Positions 62,338 to 64,000 of a DNA stretch of 64,000 bases are shown here, piece by piece. This DNA comes from Betaproteobacteria bacterium. GTDB taxonomy: Bacteria; Pseudomonadota; Gammaproteobacteria; Burkholderiales; Burkholderiaceae_D. Under the pieces are notes generated by a model. The model saw only the letters and a list, made by a program, of their open reading frames with translations, ran no database searches and was not told where the DNA came from. The stretch lies in the NCBI GenBank assembly GCA_025362735.1, contig JANYFL010000037.1:1-64000 (forward strand), read 5' to 3'. How positions within the stretch are numbered: position 1 is the first letter of the stretch; each line of letters opens with the position of its first letter. The translations under genes and the position numbers were made by a program.

Positions 62338-63297
62338 TTATTGGGCGTTCAGCTCTTTTTTTCTTTTCTCGATCACGGCACGAATTTGATCGGCCATTTT
62401 GCTCACGGCTTCCTCGCCCGCCAGAACAGCGGAATTGCGTGCCGCAAAATCCGTGCTGCGCATACTCGGCAGATCGGGCTGAATGACAAGATCAGCCTCG
62501 CGCAATTCATAGCTGTTGATGGTCTGACTCATGATCGAGAAAGTTTGCAACAGCACAGTAATCGTCCCCGACGTATCGCCGCTTGCAGGCTGTGCCGAAA
62601 TGTTCACCGCGATCACCACGTCCGCACCCAATCGTCGCGCCACGCGTACCGGCACCGGCGTGACCAGGCCACCGTCCACATATTCGTGCCCGTTGATACG
62701 AACAGGCTGAAACACGCCCGGAACGCTCGACGAAGCACGCACGGCCTGTCCCGTGTTACCGCGTTCAAACACCTGCAACTGTCCTGACTGCAGATCCGTC
62801 GCTGTCGCGGCGAACTTGCGTGGCATTTTTTCAATGGGGCGATTATTGATGATGCGATTCAGATAGTCTTCCAGCGCCTGACCCTTGAATACACCGCGCG
62901 AGGGGAATACCCAGTCGGAAAGTATGGACTCATCCATCATCAGCGCAAGCCGGTTGAGCTCAATACCGCTCATCCCACTCGCGTATAGCGCGCCAACGAC
63001 ACTCCCCGCGCTCGTACCCACAATGATGTCCGGCACAATCCCGCGCGCCTCCAGTGCCTTGATGACACCGATATGTGCAAAGCCACGAGCCGCACCACCA
63101 CCCAGGGCCAGCCCAATTTTTAGAGGCCGCGCTGGCTCACTTGCAACGACAACAGGCGCGGCCACCACAGGCGGTGATGCAGGTTTGTCTGACCCAGTCG
63201 GCCAGACAGCGCATCCTTGCATCACAAGAACGGCGCCGCTCAACATGCCGAGCAAGAGGCGATGACTAATCCAGTTTGAAAGTAAGTTAAAACGCAT
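62338..63297 (-). CDS. Patatin-like phospholipase lipoprotein (RssA-type)
   Basis: Patatin-fold hydrolase of 319 residues. The ATG at 63297 gives a lipoprotein signal with lipobox VMQGC (Cys29) and a Pro/Ala/Val linker (40-56). The catalytic dyad is Ser96 (GTSAGS) and Asp in YVDGGLVTPVP, and the oxyanion loop is GGGAARG (66-72). Bacterial relatives hydrolyse phospholipids or lysophospholipids at the envelope. Upstream in-frame codons to 63372 run toward the tRNA and are not needed. Confidence 0.9.
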   Translation of the reverse strand: MRFNLLSNWISHRLLLGMLSGAVLVMQGCAVWPTGSDKPASPPVVAAPVVVASEPARPLKIGLALGGGAARGFAHIGVIKALEARGIVPDIIVGTSAGSVVGALYASGMSGIELNRLALMMDESILSDWVFPSRGVFKGQALEDYLNRIINNRPIEKMPRKFAATATDLQSGQLQVFERGNTGQAVRASSSVPGVFQPVRINGHEYVDGGLVTPVPVRVARRLGADVVIAVNISAQPASGDTSGTITVLLQTFSIMSQTINSYELREADLVIQPDLPSMRSTDFAARNSAVLAGEEAVSKMADQIRAVIEKRKKELNAQ

Positions 63298-63375
63298 CGA
63301 AATAGAAATGATTTTGATCAGTCGCACGGCTCTGTTAGAATTTGGCCTCCTTGGTTCCCGCCAAGACCGCATGCA

Positions 63376-63466
<91 letters not shown>

Positions 63467-63480
63467 CGTGTTCAAAAGAT

Positions 63481-63533
63481 TGTTGCGCTGCATCCGTAAT
63501 GCTTTCTATCGGCATTACGTTTCAATGGCAACA
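63481..63533. promoter_or_regulatory. 53-bp symmetric dyad before the recombinase gene (res/operator candidate)
   Basis: Two pairs of complementary arms share one centre at 63507: TGTTGC (63481-63486) with GCAACA (63528-63533), and CGTAATGC (63495-63502) with GCATTACG (63512-63519). Spacers are 8, 9 and 8 bases, exactly symmetric. The right arm reaches the recombinase start codon. It could be a resolution or inversion site or an autoregulatory operator. Confidence 0.5.
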
Positions 63534-64000
63534 TGATTTTTAGCTATGCGCGTGTAAGTACTCAAGAACAAGAAACACACCTGCAGATCCACGCTTTGCA
63601 TCGAGCTGGGGTCACTCTCATTTATCAGGAAAAACGAAGTGGCGGGGACAGGAAAAGACCTGTCCTCGCTGAAGTGTTGTCCTTGCTTCAGCCAGTTGAC
63701 ACGCTGGTGGTGTTCAAGCTGGATCGAATTGCTCGATCACTAAGCCACTTGCTGGATATTCTCGATGAGATGGAATCGAAAGGTGCGCGATTCCAAAGTC
63801 TGACTGAGGTCATCGATACGAAATCACCGGCAGGACGGATGATGATGCAGGTGATCGGTGCTTTTGCTGAGTTCGAGCGTGAGCTAATCCGGGAAAGAAC
63901 TCGTGTAGGAATGAAGGCGGCGGCAGATCGAGGTGTGCTATTCGGACGTGCTCAATCGATGACACCGGCTAATGAAGCTACTGCGGTACGGCGGTCGGTA
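63533..64000 (+). CDS. Serine site-specific recombinase (resolvase/invertase), truncated by window end
   Basis: Open frame of 156 codons that runs off the window. The N-terminal resolvase domain is intact: YARVSTQEQE with catalytic Ser9, DTLVVFKLDRIARSLSHLLD and AGRMMMQVIGAFAEFERELIRERT, which leads into helix E. The part after about residue 120 (RTRVGMKAAADRGVLFGR) opens the DNA-binding region, expected to end in a small HTH. It belongs to the Tn3-resolvase/Pin group of short serine recombinases, not the large integrases. Located directly after tRNA-Ser(CGA), probably the edge of a mobile element continuing to the right. Confidence 0.93.
   Translation, partial: MIFSYARVSTQEQETHLQIHALHRAGVTLIYQEKRSGGDRKRPVLAEVLSLLQPVDTLVVFKLDRIARSLSHLLDILDEMESKGARFQSLTEVIDTKSPAGRMMMQVIGAFAEFERELIRERTRVGMKAAADRGVLFGRAQSMTPANEATAVRRSV

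Overview
The window looks like the chromosome of a betaproteobacterium, most likely Burkholderiales. The evidence is the methyltransferase/gloB/mltD block next to rnhA and dnaQ, a fur/bamE divergent pair, a feoA-feoB operon ending in a small Cys-rich Feo-associated protein, fabA-fabB, class I fumarase near murI, a split chromate transporter, and repeat elements of the kind scattered through betaproteobacterial genomes. About 60 protein genes, three tRNAs, two decayed genes and several repeats or operator-like sites can be supported. No CRISPR array, rRNA or riboswitch was seen.

Layout. 1-2.7 kb: the tail of an IS1595-type transposase, a Tat-exported dienelactone hydrolase, a nested palindrome, a two-gene chromate transporter and a second repeat. 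2.7-9.2 kb: an iron block (fur, bfd under a predicted Fur box, bfr, feoA-feoB-small partner, a BtuF-like binding protein) interrupted by bamE and dapB. 9.2-12.8 kb: fabA-fabB and an acetolactate-synthase-like enzyme. 13-28.4 kb: a hexuronate catabolic locus. The minus strand carries uronate dehydrogenase, SMP-30-type lactonase, DapA-family lyase, IlvD/EDD dehydratase, TonB-dependent receptor, secreted esterase and a GH2 glycosidase. The plus strand carries a FadR-type GntR regulator, alpha-ketoglutarate semialdehyde dehydrogenase and an ExuT-like transporter. Together they make a plausible route from extracellular uronosides to 2-oxoglutarate, in which the dehydratase and lyase are not the usual enolase-type GarD/GudD and classical KdgD proteins. 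28.8-34.7 kb: an unassigned operon of Tat amidase, MFS permease and two exported alpha/beta hydrolases with altered nucleophile elbows. 34.8-37.7 kb: a DHA2-type exporter and an ArsR/SRPBCC/GyrI-like trio. 37.8-51.2 kb: tRNA-Val, dnaQ, a four-gene double MFP-RND efflux cassette lodged between dnaQ and rnhA, then rnhA, a methyltransferase, gloB and mltD. 51.3-53.4 kb: a scar region with a TetR remnant, an outer-membrane protein, a small membrane protein and an internally deleted P4-type integrase beside tRNA-Ser(GGA). 53.4-63.3 kb: housekeeping genes (acs, fum, murI, yaeQ, ydcF-like, NlpC/P60 lipoprotein, patatin lipoprotein). 63.4-64 kb: tRNA-Ser(CGA) followed by a large dyad and a serine recombinase that runs off the window.

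Most interesting points: the uronate pathway with non-standard dehydratase and lyase and a shared operator-like motif; hydrolases whose catalytic serine position is Gly or His; a bacterioferritin lacking one ferroxidase ligand; and the 53-bp dyad between tRNA-Ser(CGA) and the recombinase. All functions are read from sequence motifs and gene order. No database search was possible.
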